Origin: Pelomonas cellulosilytica
Lineage (GTDB): Bacteria; Pseudomonadota; Gammaproteobacteria; Burkholderiales; Burkholderiaceae_C
Direction: 5' to 3'
Length of the DNA stretch: 64,000 nucleotides
NCBI RefSeq assembly: GCF_021353265.1
Contig: NZ_JAJTWU010000008.1
Coordinates: 206,717-270,716, forward strand
Shown here: positions 16,967 to 27,276 of the stretch, in pieces
Position numbering within the stretch: position 1 is the stretch's first letter
How the letters are laid out: the number at the start of each line of letters is the position of its first letter
Made by a program: the position numbers and the translations under genes
Notes under the pieces: generated by a model
The model's input: only the letters and a program-made list of their open reading frames with translations
Databases searched by the model: none
Told to the model about the DNA's origin: nothing

Positions 16967-18144
16967 ACCAGCCCGATATCGCGCGCGCTGGCCCCGGGGA
17001 AAACCGTGGCCAGTTGCGCGTCGCTCAGGCCGTACATGCGCCTGAACAGGCCTCCGAGCAGCGCGCGGTACTCGTTGAGCACCGGCCAGTCGCGGTTCTG
17101 GAACAGTGTCGTGGCCTTGACCTCCACCTGCTCGCCGGCGATGCGCCCGCCCTTCAAGCCGCCGCCCAGCACCCAGTAGGCGCTTCCGTGACCGTGGTCG
17201 GTGCCGCGGTTGCCGTTCTCGCGGAACGTGCGGCCGAACTCGCTGACGACGACGACGACGGTGTTGCGCCACTGCGGGCCCATCTCGTCGGCGAACAGCG
17301 CCAGCCCCTTGCCCAGTTCGCCCAGCTTGCCGGCGAGCTGGCCGGTCGCGCCGCCTTCGCCGACGTGCGTGTCCCAGCCGCCCACGTCGATGAAGCCCAG
17401 CGTCACGCGCTCGCGCATCAGCCGCGCGACGCGCCGCGCCTCCAGCGCGAAGCCCTTGGCCGCGATGGCGCCACGGCTGGCGGCTTCCATCTCGCCGGCC
17501 ATTTCCTTGGATACCTCGTCGCGTACCTCGAAGCCGCCGCTGACCGTGCCGGCCAGCCGCGTGTGGGCGTACATTCCGGCAATCGTCTGCGCCTGCGTGG
17601 CGTTGATGGCGGGCTTGCCGAGGTCGCGCAGCGCCTGGTTGGCCACGGGCAGGCTGCCGCGCAGGATCAGCGGCACCTGGTCGGTGAAGGCCATGGCCTC
17701 CAGCCGCGAGCCGGCCACGCCGCCGGCGCCCAGCACACCGGCGAGCCGGTTCATGAAGCCGCTGCGGAAGTCGCGACTGCCCTCGTCGGGCTGGCCCAGC
17801 TCGATGTGGTCCTGCGTTTCGAAATGGCTGCGCGTCGTGTCGTTGGTGCCGGCGAACGGCACGAAGGCGGCCTGGTTCTTCAACCAAAGAGGGTGGATGC
17901 TGTCGGCCACGGCCGGCGCCAGCCCCCAGCCAGCGTCCAGCGGCAGCGCGGCGGCCTTGGCGATGGCGATGTTGGGCCGGGCCTCGTAGTAGAAGCTGGA
18001 CGACACGGGCACCAGCAGGTTGGCTGCGTCGTAGGCGCCGCGCAGGAAGACGACCAACAGACGCGGGGTGTCTGGCGCTGCCGCCCAGAGTTGCACCGGC
18101 AGCGCAGCGCCGAGACCGAGTTGGAGCAGATGGCGTCTTTGCAT
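16963..18144 (-). CDS. DUF1501 family exported protein
   Basis: 393 residues from the ATG at 18144. The N terminus MQRRHLLQLGLGAALP is a twin-arginine-like signal. The body carries RLLVVFLRGAYDAAN, MAFTDQVPLIL, FIDVGGWDTHVGEGG, VSEFGRTFREN and TDHGHGSAYWVLGGGLKGG, which are hallmarks of DUF1501, a family related to alkaline phosphatases and sulfatases with no proven reaction. It is nearly always paired with a DUF1800 gene, here 5 bases upstream on the same strand. Export via Tat would suit a metal-loaded enzyme folded in the cytoplasm. Confidence 0.88.
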   Translation of the reverse strand: MQRRHLLQLGLGAALPVQLWAAAPDTPRLLVVFLRGAYDAANLLVPVSSSFYYEARPNIAIAKAAALPLDAGWGLAPAVADSIHPLWLKNQAAFVPFAGTNDTTRSHFETQDHIELGQPDEGSRDFRSGFMNRLAGVLGAGGVAGSRLEAMAFTDQVPLILRGSLPVANQALRDLGKPAINATQAQTIAGMYAHTRLAGTVSGGFEVRDEVSKEMAGEMEAASRGAIAAKGFALEARRVARLMRERVTLGFIDVGGWDTHVGEGGATGQLAGKLGELGKGLALFADEMGPQWRNTVVVVVSEFGRTFRENGNRGTDHGHGSAYWVLGGGLKGGRIAGEQVEVKATTLFQNRDWPVLNEYRALLGGLFRRMYGLSDAQLATVFPGASARDIGLV

Positions 18145-18149
18145 GTCGA

Positions 18150-19670
18150 TCACCTGTGCATGAAGTCCGGGGAGGCGAGCAGGTAGGTGTTCCATTCCTG
18201 CGGCGAGGTGGCCTGCGCCAGCGCCTGCTGCGTGGCGGTGGCCAGCCGGGGCGCGATGCCTTCGTAGTACAGCGGGTTGGCAATCTGCGGGAAGGCCGGG
18301 CGGTCCTTGGCCTCGCCCTCGACCTTGAACAGCCCTGCGCTGCCGCTGCCGATGGCGCGGGCGATCTCGAAGCGTGTCGTCATCTGGCCCGGGCCGGCCC
18401 AGGCGCTTTCGTCGAGCGCATACCCGTCGGGCGTCTGCCGGTTGTAGGGCGCCTGGCCCAGCCGGTAGAGCCAGCCGATCATCGGGCCTGTGTTCAGCAC
18501 CACCTTGTCGGCGTAGGCCAGCCGCACTGCGGAGACGACGTAGTGCGTCGGGTCCTTGAACTTGCGGCCGAGGGACGCCTCGAACTCCGGCGACGCGACC
18601 ATCGCGCGCAGCACGTCGCCGATGCGGCCGTCGCTCTGCAACCAGCGTTCGGCCATGCGCTCCACCAGCGCGGGCGGCGGTTCGTCGGCGACAAAGTACT
18701 GCGCCAGCTTGCGGGACACGTAATGCGCCGTGCTGGGGTGGCGGGCGAGCAGGTCCAGCACCTGGTCCAGCTCGGCCTCGCCCTGGCCCTTCACGGTGAT
18801 GCCCAGCAGCGTCTTCTCGCCGAAGTCGTGCCGCGCCGGGTTGAACTCGGTCAGGCCATCGCGGTGGTACAGCGCCTCCTGCGCGGGCTTAAGCTTGGGT
18901 TTCGTGTCGGTCAGGTTCACGCCCAGGCCGGTCAGCACACGGGCCAGCTCCTGCACGTCGTGCTGGCTGTAGCCGCCACCCACGCCCAGCGTGTGCAGCT
19001 CAAGCAACTCGCGGGCGTAGTTTTCGTTGATGCGGTTGGCGGCGTTCTGCTCGTTGTCGAGGTAGCGCAGCATGGCCGGGTGGCGGGCGGTGTAGCCGAG
19101 CAGGTCACGGAAGCGGCCCAGCGCGCGCTGGCGCAGCCCCTGCTCGTAGTCGCCCACCATCACGCGCAGATTGCTCTTGTACTGGTGCACGTTGAAGTGG
19201 TTGAACCAGAACCACGTCATCTGCTCCTGCAGCTGGTTCGGCGAGTACAGCGCCTGCAGCAGCTGGCGGGCCGAGGCCTCGCGGGCCAGCTTCGTCAAGG
19301 CCTGCTGGTAAGCCTTCTGCGCCTCGGCCTTGGCGGTGTCGTCGGTCAGCGCATCGGCCGCCTTGCGCTGGGCCTCCATCTGCTGCACGAGGACCGGCAG
19401 CGGCTGCTGGGTGATGACCAGCGCCTGGATCTGTGCCTGCGCCGCCCCGGGCAGCGCGGCCGGCGCGCCGGGCTGGAGCTGGGCGTCCAGCCAGGTGGCG
19501 CGACCCGAGCGGCGCACCGCGGCGAGGTCGGCGCTGCTGGCGCCCCAGCTGAGGCGGTCCAGCCACAGCGCATCCTGGGCCGCGCTGCCGCCCGGGGCTG
19601 CCGGCGGCGGGCCGCTGGCGCAGCCGGCGAGACTCAGGATCAGGGCGGTGGCGAGGAGGTTGATTCGCAT
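18150..19670 (-). CDS. DUF1800 family lipoprotein
   Basis: 506 residues; start 19670 gives MRINLLATALILSLAGCASG, a lipoprotein signal with lipobox LAGC. The body shows the DUF1800 signatures LDRLSWG, FWFNHFNVH, NRINENYARELLELHTLGV, YSQHDVQELARVLTG and MRPGQ-like C-terminal elements (GPGQMTTRFEIAR). The conserved AREL-LELH region and the paired DUF1501 gene identify the family, whose function is unknown. Anchored in a membrane and facing the periplasm, it probably works with its DUF1501 partner. The stop is 5 bases from the DUF1501 start. Confidence 0.88.
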   Translation of the reverse strand: MRINLLATALILSLAGCASGPPPAAPGGSAAQDALWLDRLSWGASSADLAAVRRSGRATWLDAQLQPGAPAALPGAAQAQIQALVITQQPLPVLVQQMEAQRKAADALTDDTAKAEAQKAYQQALTKLAREASARQLLQALYSPNQLQEQMTWFWFNHFNVHQYKSNLRVMVGDYEQGLRQRALGRFRDLLGYTARHPAMLRYLDNEQNAANRINENYARELLELHTLGVGGGYSQHDVQELARVLTGLGVNLTDTKPKLKPAQEALYHRDGLTEFNPARHDFGEKTLLGITVKGQGEAELDQVLDLLARHPSTAHYVSRKLAQYFVADEPPPALVERMAERWLQSDGRIGDVLRAMVASPEFEASLGRKFKDPTHYVVSAVRLAYADKVVLNTGPMIGWLYRLGQAPYNRQTPDGYALDESAWAGPGQMTTRFEIARAIGSGSAGLFKVEGEAKDRPAFPQIANPLYYEGIAPRLATATQQALAQATSPQEWNTYLLASPDFMHR

Positions 19671-19773
19671 GGCGGCCTCATGATGAGGCCGCACAACGTC
19701 AGCTGTCGAGGCGGCGTTGACCCGTGCAACAAGACTTCACAACCGGCCGCGCCGCGGCCCGTCTTTGCGTCTT

Positions 19774-19793
19774 CCGGCGGCCGAAGCCGCCGG
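19774..19793 (-). terminator. Hairpin between sbp and DUF1800 genes
   Basis: CCGGCGGC and GCCGCCGG pair around a CGAA tetraloop, 8 bases after the sbp stop. There is no T-run on the minus strand, so it may be a transcript-stabilising hairpin rather than a terminator. Confidence 0.4.
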
Positions 19794-19800
19794 GCGCGGG

Positions 19801-20796
19801 TCACTTCGCGCCGGGCGTGTAGATCTGGTCGAACACGCCGCCGTCGTCGAAGTGCGTCTTCTGTGTCTGGCGCCAGGTGCCGAACACCTCGTCGATCGTG
19901 AACAGCTTGACCGGCGCGAACTGCTTGCCGTACTTGGCGGCGACCTTTGGGTCACGCGGGCGGTAGTAGTTCTTCGCGGCGATCTCCTGGCCTTCCGGCG
20001 AGTAGAGGTACTCCAGGTAGGCCTGGGCCTGCTTGCGCGTGCCGCGCTTGTCGACGACCTTGTCGACCACGGCCACCGGCGGCTCTGCCAGCACGGAGAT
20101 GCTGGGCGTGACGATCTCGAACTTGTCCGGGCCGAGCTCCTTGACCGCCAGATAGGCCTCGTTCTCCCAGGCGATCAGCACGTCGCCGATACCGCGCTCG
20201 ACGAAGGTCGTCGTGGAGCCGCGGGCGCCGGAGTCCAGCACCTTGGTGTTGGCGTAGATGCGCTTGACGAAGTCCTTGGCCGAGGCCGCCGTGCCGCCGG
20301 GCTGCTTGATGGCATATCCCCAGGCGGCCAGGTAGTTCCAGCGCGCGCCGCCGCTGGTCTTGGGGTTGGGCGTGATGACCTCCACGCCCGAGCGTGCCAG
20401 GTCCGGCCAGTTGGCGATGTGCTTGGGGTTGCCCTTGCGCACGAGGAAAACGATGGTGGACGTGTACGGCGTGGCGTTGTTGGGCAGCTTCTTCTGCCAG
20501 TCCAGCCCCAGCAGGCCCTTGTCGGCGATGGCGTCGACGTCGTAGCCCAGGCCCAGCGTCACCACGTCGGCCTCCAGGCCGTCGATGACCGAGCGGGCCT
20601 GCTTGCCGGAGCCGCCGTGAGAGGCCTTGATGTCTAGCACTTCGCCGGTCTTGGCCTTCCACTGGGCGGCGAAGGCCTTGTTGAAGTCCTGGTAGAGCTC
20701 GCGCGTCGGGTCGTACGAGACGTTCAGCAGCGACGTGGCGGCCATTGAGCCGGTGGCGGCGATGGCGAGGGAGAGGGCGGTGAGAAGTCGGCGCAT
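19801..20796 (-). CDS. sbp: Periplasmic sulfate-binding protein, copy 1
   Basis: 331 residues with a Sec signal [20 protein letters not shown]. The mature start [22 protein letters not shown] and the motifs [51 protein letters not shown] and KNYYRPRD are diagnostic of Sbp/CysP proteins that deliver sulfate or thiosulfate to the CysTWA transporter. It lies downstream of the CysB-type regulator and 6 kb from the transporter genes. A second sbp at 27277-28287 is clearly homologous but only moderately similar, so this is not a recent duplication. Confidence 0.93.
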   Translation of the reverse strand: MRRLLTALSLAIAATGSMAATSLLNVSYDPTRELYQDFNKAFAAQWKAKTGEVLDIKASHGGSGKQARSVIDGLEADVVTLGLGYDVDAIADKGLLGLDWQKKLPNNATPYTSTIVFLVRKGNPKHIANWPDLARSGVEVITPNPKTSGGARWNYLAAWGYAIKQPGGTAASAKDFVKRIYANTKVLDSGARGSTTTFVERGIGDVLIAWENEAYLAVKELGPDKFEIVTPSISVLAEPPVAVVDKVVDKRGTRKQAQAYLEYLYSPEGQEIAAKNYYRPRDPKVAAKYGKQFAPVKLFTIDEVFGTWRQTQKTHFDDGGVFDQIYTPGAK

Positions 20797-20871
20797 GGGT
20801 TCTAGTGGGTGGTGGAGCGGTTCACTCTAGGGATGGGCGGGGATGCGGTGAAGGAAGAAGACGGAGCAAGC

Positions 20872-21840
20872 TCATGCGGCTTTCGACCACGCCAGCTCGG
20901 GCTCGCCGCCGCCGGCTCCGGGCTGCTCGTGGCGCGCCGCGTCCACGGCCTCGCGCTTGAGCGGCGGGGCAAAGGTCTGGATGAACTCGTACACGTAGTC
21001 GCGCAGGTAGGCACTGCGGCGCACGGCCAGGCGGGTCATGTTGTCTTCGAAGAGATGACGCGCGTCGATCGCGCTGAGGTGGCGGTCGCGCTCCTCGTCG
21101 AACGCGATGGAGGCCACGATGCCCACGCCCAGGCCCAGTTCCACGTAGGTCTTGATGACGTCGGCGTCCATCGCACTGAGCACGATGTGCGGCGTGAGCT
21201 GGGCGGCGGTAAACGCCGCGTCGATGTGCGAGCGGCCGGTATAGCCTGGCTCGTAGGTGACGATGGGGAACTGCGCGAGCCGCGCCAGCGTCAAAGGCCC
21301 TTCCAGCAGCGGATGGCCCGGCGGCACGACGACCGAGTGCGTCCAGCGGTAGCAGGGCAGGGCCACGAGTTCCGGGTACTGCGCGAGCGCCTCGGTCGCG
21401 ATGCCCACATCGGCCTCGCCGTCGATGAGCAGCCGCGCGATCTGCTGCGGTGAGCCCTGCTGCAGGTGCAGCACCACGTCGGGATGGTGCGCGCGGAAGT
21501 CCCTCACCGCCGGCGGCAGTGCGTAGCGCGCCTGGCTGTGCGTGGCGGCGATGCGCAGCCGGCCGCTGCCCGCCTGGGCGAAGTCGTCGGCCGCACGCTT
21601 GAGGTTCTCGGCCTCCAGCAAGAGGCGCTCGATGACCGGCAGCACCTGCTCGCCCGGTTCGGTGAGTCCGGTCAGCCGCTTGCCCACGCGCACGAACAGC
21701 TCGATGCCCAGTTCATCCTCCAGCTCGCGGATCTGCCGGCTGACGCCCGGCTGCGACGTGTGCAGGGCCTGCGCCACCTCGGTCAGGTTGAAGCCGCGGC
21801 GCTGGGCCTCGCGGACGGAGCGGAGTTGCTGGAAGTTCAT
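20872..21840 (-). CDS. cysB: CysB/Cbl-type LysR regulator
   Basis: 322 residues; start 21840 because MNFQQLRSVREAQRRGFNLT is the family N terminus. The HTH region is EVAQALHTSQPGVSRQIREL. The effector half has THSQARYALPP, YRWTHSVVVPPGHPL and YVELGLGVGIVASIAF, all characteristic of CysB and Cbl, which sense sulfate-derived signals (thiosulfate, O-acetylserine, APS) and activate sulfate or sulfonate uptake. It sits 75 bases upstream of sbp copy 1 and about 2.4 kb from cysA. CysB versus Cbl cannot be decided here. Confidence 0.88.
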   Translation of the reverse strand: MNFQQLRSVREAQRRGFNLTEVAQALHTSQPGVSRQIRELEDELGIELFVRVGKRLTGLTEPGEQVLPVIERLLLEAENLKRAADDFAQAGSGRLRIAATHSQARYALPPAVRDFRAHHPDVVLHLQQGSPQQIARLLIDGEADVGIATEALAQYPELVALPCYRWTHSVVVPPGHPLLEGPLTLARLAQFPIVTYEPGYTGRSHIDAAFTAAQLTPHIVLSAMDADVIKTYVELGLGVGIVASIAFDEERDRHLSAIDARHLFEDNMTRLAVRRSAYLRDYVYEFIQTFAPPLKREAVDAARHEQPGAGGGEPELAWSKAA

Positions 21841-21967
21841 GCGCGGCGATTCTGCGAAGGACCGCTTCATCTGTCGTCGAATGAATCGCCATATCGTTAT
21901 GCACTTCATGGTGGCGTGGCACGGGTTGGCGACGCCTACAGTCGGTCATCCTTTCAGGAGCGCATCC

Positions 21968-22843
21968 ATGAATAAGCCCATTCCGCCGCAGGCCTGGCCG
22001 CTGTTCGACCGCTATGTGCATGGCGACCTGAGCCGCCGCGGTTTGCTTGAGCAGGCCGCCGCGTTCACCGGCGGGCCTGCCGGCGCCGCCGCGCTGCTGG
22101 CAGCGTTGAGCCCCGACTTCGCCTCGGCGCAGAAGGTCTCGCCCGACGATCCGCGGCTGGTCACGCGTCGCCAGGCCTTCCCGTCGCCTCAGGGTAGTGG
22201 CGAGGTGCAGGGCTATCTTGTCAGGCCAGCCGGCGCATCGGGCCAGCTGCCTGCCGTGCTGGTTGTGCACGAGAACCGCGGCCTGAACCCGCACATCGAG
22301 GACATCGCCCGCCGCGTGGCGCTCGCCGGTTACGTCGCCTACGCGCCCGATGCGCTGGCGCCGCTGGGGGGCTATCCCGGCGACGAGGACAAGGCACGCG
22401 AGCTGTTCGCCAGGCTCGACCCGGCCAAGGCACGCGCCGATATCGTGGCCGGAGCACGTGGCTTGCTGTCGCTGCCGGCGGCCAATGGCAGGGTCGGCGT
22501 CGTGGGTTTTTGCTACGGCGGCTCGCTGGCCAACCATATCGCCACGCAGGTGCCGGAGGTTGCGGTGGCCGTGCCGTTCTACGGCGGTGCGCCGGCGCTG
22601 GACGACGTGCCACGCATCAAGGCGCGGCTGTTGCTGCATTTCGCGGCGAACGACGAGCGCATCAACGCCGCCTGGCCGGCCTACGAGGCCGCGTTGAAGG
22701 CGGCGGGTGTGCGCTACGAGGCCTGGACCTACGCCGGCACGCAGCACGGCTTCAACAACGACACGACACCGCGTTACGACGCCGCGGCGGCGCAGCTGGC
22801 GTGGGAGCGGACGTTGGCGGCCTTCAGGTCGGCGCTGGGCTGA
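21968..22843 (+). CDS. Dienelactone hydrolase family protein
   Basis: 291 residues, ATG at 21968 behind CAGGAG. An N-terminal extension of about 55 residues contains RRGLLEQAAAFTGGPAGAAA, a Tat-like export signal. The alpha/beta-hydrolase core has VLVVHENRGLNPHIEDIARR, the cysteine nucleophile in VGFCYGGSLA, an aspartate in FAANDERINAAWP and the histidine in TQHGFNNDTTPR, i.e. a complete Cys-Asp-His triad. Dienelactone hydrolases open chlorocatechol-derived lactones, but exported homologues have unknown substrates. It is divergent from the CysB-type regulator with a 127-base gap. Confidence 0.85.
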   Translation: MNKPIPPQAWPLFDRYVHGDLSRRGLLEQAAAFTGGPAGAAALLAALSPDFASAQKVSPDDPRLVTRRQAFPSPQGSGEVQGYLVRPAGASGQLPAVLVVHENRGLNPHIEDIARRVALAGYVAYAPDALAPLGGYPGDEDKARELFARLDPAKARADIVAGARGLLSLPAANGRVGVVGFCYGGSLANHIATQVPEVAVAVPFYGGAPALDDVPRIKARLLLHFAANDERINAAWPAYEAALKAAGVRYEAWTYAGTQHGFNNDTTPRYDAAAAQLAWERTLAAFRSALG

Positions 22844-22866
22844 TCGCGGCGGCCGCCGGTGGACGA

Positions 22867-23466
22867 TTACACGGCGAAAGCCCACTCGCGGAAATCGGCG
22901 TGCCGCGGCCGGTGCTCCGCGGCGTGGCGCGCGCGGGCGGCGTCCACCCAGGCCTTGGCCACTGGCAGTGGCCCGAAGCCGGCCTCGGCATTGATGTGGC
23001 CTACCGCGCCGAGGTTGCTGAAGCTGGCGCCCCAGCGGTGGGCCCAACGGGCGGCGCTGGCAGCGCTCATCCACGGGTCGTTGCTGCTGGCGAGCAGGCG
23101 AGCGCGGCAGTGCAGCCGCTGATGCGGCAGCGACTCGGCAATGCCGAATTTGTCCGGCTCGGCCGGCGCGACGAACAGCGCCTCGCGGATGGGCGAGTCC
23201 GGGTGGTCGGCGAGGTGCCGGGCGAGCGCCAGGCAGCCGAAGCTGTGCGCGATGGCCAGCCACTCGCCTCGTCCATCCGATGTCGCGGCCACTTCCAGCG
23301 AGCGCTGGATGCGCTCGGCCCAGCGCTCCAGCTCGGGCTTGCTCGGGTCGCGCTGCGTGACGCGCCGGGCGTCGCGGTACTGGCCTTGCAGCCAGGTCTG
23401 CCAGTGGGCCGGGCCGCTGTCGTGTAGACCCGGGATGATGAGGAGGCGCGGTGGGCTGTAGGGCAT
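22867..23466 (-). CDS. RBBP9/YdeN-type alpha/beta hydrolase
   Basis: 199 residues. The N-terminal strand RLLIIPGLHDSGPAHWQTWL, the serine nucleophile elbow AHSFGCLALARHLA, the acid region LASSNDPWMSAASAA and the histidine loop LGAVGHINAEAGFGPLP match the RBBP9/YdeN family of small serine hydrolases. No signal peptide. The substrate is unknown. It ends convergently 23 bases from the dienelactone hydrolase gene and lies 13 bases downstream of the Mop-domain gene on the same strand. Confidence 0.85.
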   Translation of the reverse strand: MPYSPPRLLIIPGLHDSGPAHWQTWLQGQYRDARRVTQRDPSKPELERWAERIQRSLEVAATSDGRGEWLAIAHSFGCLALARHLADHPDSPIREALFVAPAEPDKFGIAESLPHQRLHCRARLLASSNDPWMSAASAARWAHRWGASFSNLGAVGHINAEAGFGPLPVAKAWVDAARARHAAEHRPRHADFREWAFAV

Positions 23467-23479
23467 GGCCTGCTCCCGG

Positions 23480-23698
23480 TCACAGGGTGGCGATGGACAC
23501 CTCGGTGGACTTCACGAGGGCCACCACCTCGCGGCCGACTTCAAGCCCGAGCTCCTTGACCGAGCGTGTCGTGATGACGGAGGTGACGAGGTCGCCGCTG
23601 CGTGTGAGGACGTCGACCTCCGAGACGACCGGGCCTTCGATGATTTCCTTGATGGTGCCGCGGAACTGGTTGCGGACGTTGATGGCGGTGATCGTCAT
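23480..23698 (-). CDS. Mop-type molybdate-binding protein (molbindin)
   Basis: 72 residues from the ATG at 23698, with AAGGA just upstream; the alternative start at 23737 lacks a site. It is a single TOBE/Mop domain: TAINVRNQFRGTIKEIIEGP, VVSEVDVLT, VTSVITTRSVKELGLEVGRE and VVALVKSTEVSIA. Single Mop proteins form hexamers that store molybdate or tungstate in the cytoplasm. Its presence fits a diazotroph with Mo-nitrogenase, though no mod transporter is in this window. It is adjacent to the sulfate transporter, whose oxyanion substrate is chemically similar. Confidence 0.88.
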   Translation of the reverse strand: MTITAINVRNQFRGTIKEIIEGPVVSEVDVLTRSGDLVTSVITTRSVKELGLEVGREVVALVKSTEVSIATL

Positions 23699-23792
23699 GG
23701 CGGACTTCCTTGGGATGGGAGTCCCCAGTGTGCTCACCGCCTCATCGGCCCGGAACGAAGGGATTCACAGCAGGCCATGCGGAGTCCGCATA

Positions 23793-24077
23793 TCAGCGAC
23801 GAGGTCGGTGCACCGGCTTGTCCAGCAGTGCGTGGCAGTCGTCAGCCAGGCCGTCGGGCGACGGCTGGTTGCTGCAGGACTGGTAGTCCGCCTCCGCCCG
23901 TCGCGGGCCGGCGGCAGGCGGATCGAAGCGCAGCGGCCCCTTGCCTTGCAACCGCACGGGGCTGCTGGCCGACGACGCTGCCGGCACGGGCCGTTCGACG
24001 CTCCAGGACGGGGGGCTGCCGGCAAGGACCGCGAGGCTGGCGATGGGCGGGATGAAGAGACGCAGGATTCGGTCCAC
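23793..24077 (-). CDS. Small exported hypothetical protein with GTG start
   Basis: 94 residues. The GTG at 24077 has a near-perfect AGGAGG five bases upstream, which supports expression. The N terminus (MDRILRLFIPPIASLAVLAG) is a likely signal peptide or anchor. The rest is Pro/Ala/Ser-rich with two cysteines (YQSCSNQ and DDCHALLD) that could form a disulfide. I recognise no family. It lies between the Mop gene (95 bases) and cysA (120 bases) on the same strand. Confidence 0.55.
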   Translation of the reverse strand: MDRILRLFIPPIASLAVLAGSPPSWSVERPVPAASSASSPVRLQGKGPLRFDPPAAGPRRAEADYQSCSNQPSPDGLADDCHALLDKPVHRPRR

Positions 24078-24197
24078 GATGCCTCCTGAATGGCGGACCG
24101 GCCATAGGGGCCCGTATCAGGTATTACGCATTCGCGGCCGGAAAGCCGTCATCCCTCCCTAAGATGACTGGCCACCGTCCGTGGTCGCAGACGTTTC

Positions 24198-25256
<1,059 letters not shown>

Positions 25257-25261
25257 ATGTC

Positions 25262-25350
25262 TACCCCTCGTCTGGCGAGTACGCCAGCCGATCCCCCGAG
25301 GGGGTGCGGGCTGGCTTGGGAGCGGCCCGGCGCTCGGCCCGCTCGAATGG
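25262..25350 (+). repeat. Dispersed intergenic repeat, copy 3 (short form)
   Basis: Between cysW and cysA. It has CCCCTCG, CCCCCGAGGGGG and GGCTGGCTTGGGAGCGGCCC, the left and right blocks of copies 1 and 2, but the central hairpin is missing. Confidence 0.6.
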
Positions 25351-25364
25351 ATGATTGCGTCGAG

Positions 25365-26249
25365 TCAGGACGCTTCCTTGGTCGACTGGCTAGCACGCCA
25401 CTCGATGAGTTGCTTGATCACCAGCGTCACCAGCGCGAGCAGCGCCAGCAGCGACGCCACCGCGAACGCGGCGGAGAACTGGTATTCGTTGTAGAGAATC
25501 TCGACGTGCAGCGGCAACGTGTTCGTCATGCCGCGGATGTGGCCTGAGACGACCGACACGGCGCCGAACTCGCCCATGGCCCGCGCGTTGCACAGGATGA
25601 CGCCGTACAGCAGACCCCACTTGATGTTGGGCAGCGTCACGCGGCGGAAGGTCTGCCAGCCGCTGGCGCCCAGCACCGTGGCGGCTTCCTCCTCGTCCTT
25701 GCCCTGCGCCTCCATCAGCGGGATCAGCTCGCGCGCGACGAACGGGAACGTGACGAAGACCGTGGCCAGCACGATGCCCGGAACGGCGAAGATGATCTTC
25801 ACATCATGCGCCTGCAGCCACGGGCCGAACCAGCCTTGCGCGCCGAAGATCAGCACGTACATCAGGCCGGCTACGACGGGCGAAACGGAGAAGGGCAGGT
25901 CGATCAGCGTGATGAGGATCTGCTTGCCGGGGAAGTTGTGCTTGGCGATGAGCCAGGCCGCGCTGACGCCGAACACGAGGTTCAGCGGCACGGCGATGGC
26001 TGCGGCTGTCAGCGTCAGCTGGATGGCCGAGGTCGTGTCGGCTTCGGTCAGCGCAGCGAAATACAGCTCCCAGCCCTTGCGCAGCGCCTCGGTGAAGACG
26101 GCCACCAGCGGCAGCAGCAGGAAAACGGCGAAGAAGCCCAGGCCCAGCGCCAGCAGCGTGAAGCGCACCCACGGCGCCTCCCGCGTGGCGGGGTTGTCCT
26201 CGTACTTGGCCCGGGCGCGGGCCGGGGCGACGTGAAGGGCGGCGCTCAT
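25365..26249 (-). CDS. cysW: Sulfate ABC transporter permease CysW
   Basis: 294 residues with about six membrane helices. It has the permease EAA-type loop [22 protein letters not shown], and [20 protein letters not shown] and [24 protein letters not shown] are typical CysW segments. Forms a heterodimeric channel with CysT. Its start overlaps the cysT stop by 4 bases. The cytoplasmic C terminus ends QLIEWRASQ. Confidence 0.93.
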   Translation of the reverse strand: MSAALHVAPARARAKYEDNPATREAPWVRFTLLALGLGFFAVFLLLPLVAVFTEALRKGWELYFAALTEADTTSAIQLTLTAAAIAVPLNLVFGVSAAWLIAKHNFPGKQILITLIDLPFSVSPVVAGLMYVLIFGAQGWFGPWLQAHDVKIIFAVPGIVLATVFVTFPFVARELIPLMEAQGKDEEEAATVLGASGWQTFRRVTLPNIKWGLLYGVILCNARAMGEFGAVSVVSGHIRGMTNTLPLHVEILYNEYQFSAAFAVASLLALLALVTLVIKQLIEWRASQSTKEAS

Positions 26250-27115
26250 TTGCGTGTGCCTCGCTGCGAACTCCAGGCCTGCAGCCCGTTGATGACGAGC
26301 AGCAGCAGGAAGCTGACCACCAGCATCACCGCCGCGATGGCCGTGGCGCCGACATAGTCGTACTGCTCCAGCTTGGAGATGATCATCAGTGGCGTGATCT
26401 CGCTGACCAGCGGGATGTTGCCCGCGATGAAGATGACCGAACCGTACTCGCCCACCGCTCGCGCGAAGGCCAGCGCGAAGCCGGTCAGCAGCGCGGGCAG
26501 CACCGTGGGCAGCACGACGAAGCGGAAGGTCGTCCAGCGTCTGGCGCCGAGCGACGCGGCGGCTTCCTCCAGCTCGGTTTCCATGTCCTCAAGCACCGGC
26601 TGCACCGTGCGCACGATGAATGGCAGGCCGATGAAGATCAGCGCCAGCAACACGCCCAGCGGCGTGAACGCGATCTTGAGCCCGGCCTCACCGAACAGCG
26701 GTGCGAGCTTGCCGCCCGGTGCGAACAGCGAACCGACCCAGCCGTTGGGCGCGTAGAGGGCGGTCAGCGCGATGCCGGCCACGGCCGTGGGCAGCGCGAA
26801 TGGCAGGTCGATCAGCGCGTCCACCAGCCTCTTGCCGGGGAACTCATAGCGCACGAGGCACCAGGCGAGGATGAGCCCGAAGAACAGGTTGACGATCGCG
26901 GCCAGCAGTGAGGCGCCGAAGCTGAGCTTGTACGACGCCATGACGCGCGGCGACGTGGCCGCAGCCCAGAAGGCATCCCAGCCGTGGCCGGACGACTTCA
27001 GGAACACCGCGGTCAGCGGCACCAGCACGATGAGCGACAGGTAGAACAACGTGAAGCCCAGCGTCGGCGCGAAGCCGGGGAGCACGCGTCGTCTACTTAG
27101 TGAGAACGAGGCCAT
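26246..27115 (-). CDS. cysT: Sulfate ABC transporter permease CysT (CysU)
   Basis: 289 residues, six predicted helices. The EAA-type loop reads [42 protein letters not shown] and [20 protein letters not shown] are conserved CysT landmarks. Partner of CysW, with which it overlaps by 4 bases. It is separated from the upstream sbp copy 2 by 161 bases containing repeat copy 2, so the order sbp-cysT-cysW-cysA is that of a canonical sulfate-uptake operon. Confidence 0.93.
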   Translation of the reverse strand: MASFSLSRRRVLPGFAPTLGFTLFYLSLIVLVPLTAVFLKSSGHGWDAFWAAATSPRVMASYKLSFGASLLAAIVNLFFGLILAWCLVRYEFPGKRLVDALIDLPFALPTAVAGIALTALYAPNGWVGSLFAPGGKLAPLFGEAGLKIAFTPLGVLLALIFIGLPFIVRTVQPVLEDMETELEEAAASLGARRWTTFRFVVLPTVLPALLTGFALAFARAVGEYGSVIFIAGNIPLVSEITPLMIISKLEQYDYVGATAIAAVMLVVSFLLLLVINGLQAWSSQRGTRK

Positions 27116-27129
27116 AGGGTTGTGTTTGG

Positions 27130-27268
27130 TGGTGTATTGCGGGTCGAGCGCTTGGCCGCTACGAAGCCGGCCCGCCTGAGGCGATATGCGAGTGGCTCGC
27201 AGCCGCGAGCATCGCCATCCCCTCGGGGGATCGACTGGGCGCGCCTGCGTTCAGCAGGGCGGGACCCG
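27130..27268 (-). repeat. Dispersed intergenic palindromic repeat, copy 2
   Basis: Between sbp copy 2 and cysT, in opposite orientation to copy 1. Read on the minus strand it has GCTGAACGCAGGCG, CCCCCGAGGGGATGGCGATG, a degenerate hairpin, ATATCGCCT and GGCGGGCCGGCTTCGTAGCG, matching copy 1 block by block. Confidence 0.7.
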
Positions 27269-27276
27269 GCGAGAGG

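Noticed and set aside
16109..18283. 724-codon minus-strand open frame
   Set aside because: It spans the DUF1501 gene in the wrong frame and crosses wrbA and the end of the pirin gene; composition is Arg/Pro/Gly shadow type.
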